DNA of 5,282 bases from contig JAISDF010000060.1 of assembly GCA_031265025.1 (NCBI GenBank), positions 1 to 5,282 of the forward strand. Reading direction: 5' to 3'. The stretch is from Spirochaetaceae bacterium (GTDB taxonomy: Bacteria > Spirochaetota > Spirochaetia > Treponematales > Breznakiellaceae). Positions 5,014 to 5,282 of the stretch are shown here, piece by piece (position 1 is the stretch's first letter; each line of letters opens with the position of its first letter). The position numbers and the translations under genes were made by a program. The notes under the pieces were generated by a model. That model was given only the letters and a program-made list of their open reading frames with translations. It ran no database searches and had not been told where the DNA came from.

Positions 5014-5282
5014 TTAAAAATTCCCGAAAATCACGCGGAGACGGTCAAAATTTTTATCCAGTACGGTAAAGTCATCGGGATGTATGATTCGCCGCAGCTC
5101 CGCCATGTTCCCCCGAGGACCGTAATCTTTTTCCAGCGACAAAAGCATAAAGCCCGTCATACACACCCAAAAGATGTCAGGTTCCACGCTGTAGCGGCTA
5201 AAAATTTTCTCACTCTCAGGCGGCAGCCTGGTGTTCCTGAGGGCCAAAAAGGAAGCGCGGTACTCCGCGAAATCGGGAGGAG
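5014..5282 (-). CDS. Unrecognised protein, C-terminal part (start outside the window)
   Basis: The frame is open from the right edge of the window to TAA at 5016-5014, giving 89 visible residues. I do not recognise the family. The visible part has a charged, mostly soluble character, a short hydrophobic stretch (DIFWVCMTGFMLLSL, encoded at about 5181-5137) too short to call a membrane helix, and a RRIIHPDDF segment that faintly resembles the 'HPDD' of PAS domains but is not enough to assign one. A TTG at 5247 could start a 77-residue protein, but no ribosome binding site precedes it and the frame stays open upstream, so a longer gene cut by the edge is more likely. It lies 65 bases upstream of the ferritin-VIT gene on the same strand; the gap has no clear terminator, so partial read-through is possible. 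Confidence 0.6.
   Translation of the reverse strand, partial: PPDFAEYRASFLALRNTRLPPESEKIFSRYSVEPDIFWVCMTGFMLLSLEKDYGPRGNMAELRRIIHPDDFTVLDKNFDRLRVIFGNF

Noticed and set aside
5015..5056. AT-rich inverted repeat TAAAAATT / AATTTTTA near the end of the unrecognised gene
   Set aside because: Eight A/T bases per arm with a 26-base spacer would be a weak stem, lies mostly inside coding sequence, and is not positioned to act as a terminator past the stop.
5245..5247. TTG start giving a complete 77-residue protein
   Set aside because: No ribosome binding site precedes it and the frame remains open to the window edge with protein-like composition.

Overview
The window is gene-dense, moderately high in GC (by eye, mid-to-upper 50s percent) and clearly bacterial. 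It holds five real protein-coding genes, two of them cut by the window edges, and one possible tiny leader ORF. No RNA gene, insertion sequence or CRISPR array is visible. The organism cannot be fixed from the sequence. The transporter type and codon style fit an anaerobic spirochaete (Treponema-like) or a Firmicute; I lean weakly to the former.

Left half, plus strand (1-2682): the tail of a tandem-domain ABC ATPase, then two permeases. The three genes overlap by 8 and 4 bases, so they form one translationally coupled unit. This ATPase-permease-permease order is that of the BMP/Bmp-type importers: nucleoside (NupABC, PnrCDE) and spirochaetal riboflavin (RfuBCD) systems. The substrate-binding lipoprotein usually found with them would lie outside the window. 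The ATPase part seen here is the second, degenerate nucleotide-binding domain.

Right half, minus strand (2666-5282): reading leftward, the C-terminal end of an unrecognised protein, a fusion of a ferritin-like domain with a VIT1/CCC1 metal transporter, and a MATE-family multidrug/toxin exporter. The VIT-type gene has a plausible promoter placed so that its transcript would be almost leaderless. The 36-base gap between the VIT-type and MATE genes holds two abutting palindromes and an 8-codon ORF with a good ribosome binding site. The layout suggests translational coupling of MATE to the gene before it, possibly with an operator.

The two halves converge. The second permease and the MATE gene overlap tail to tail by 17 bases, with no visible terminator between them. 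The best candidates for something undescribed are the 36-base VIT/MATE junction, the compact ferritin-VIT protein, and a perfect 12-base inverted repeat with an alternative fold inside the first permease gene.
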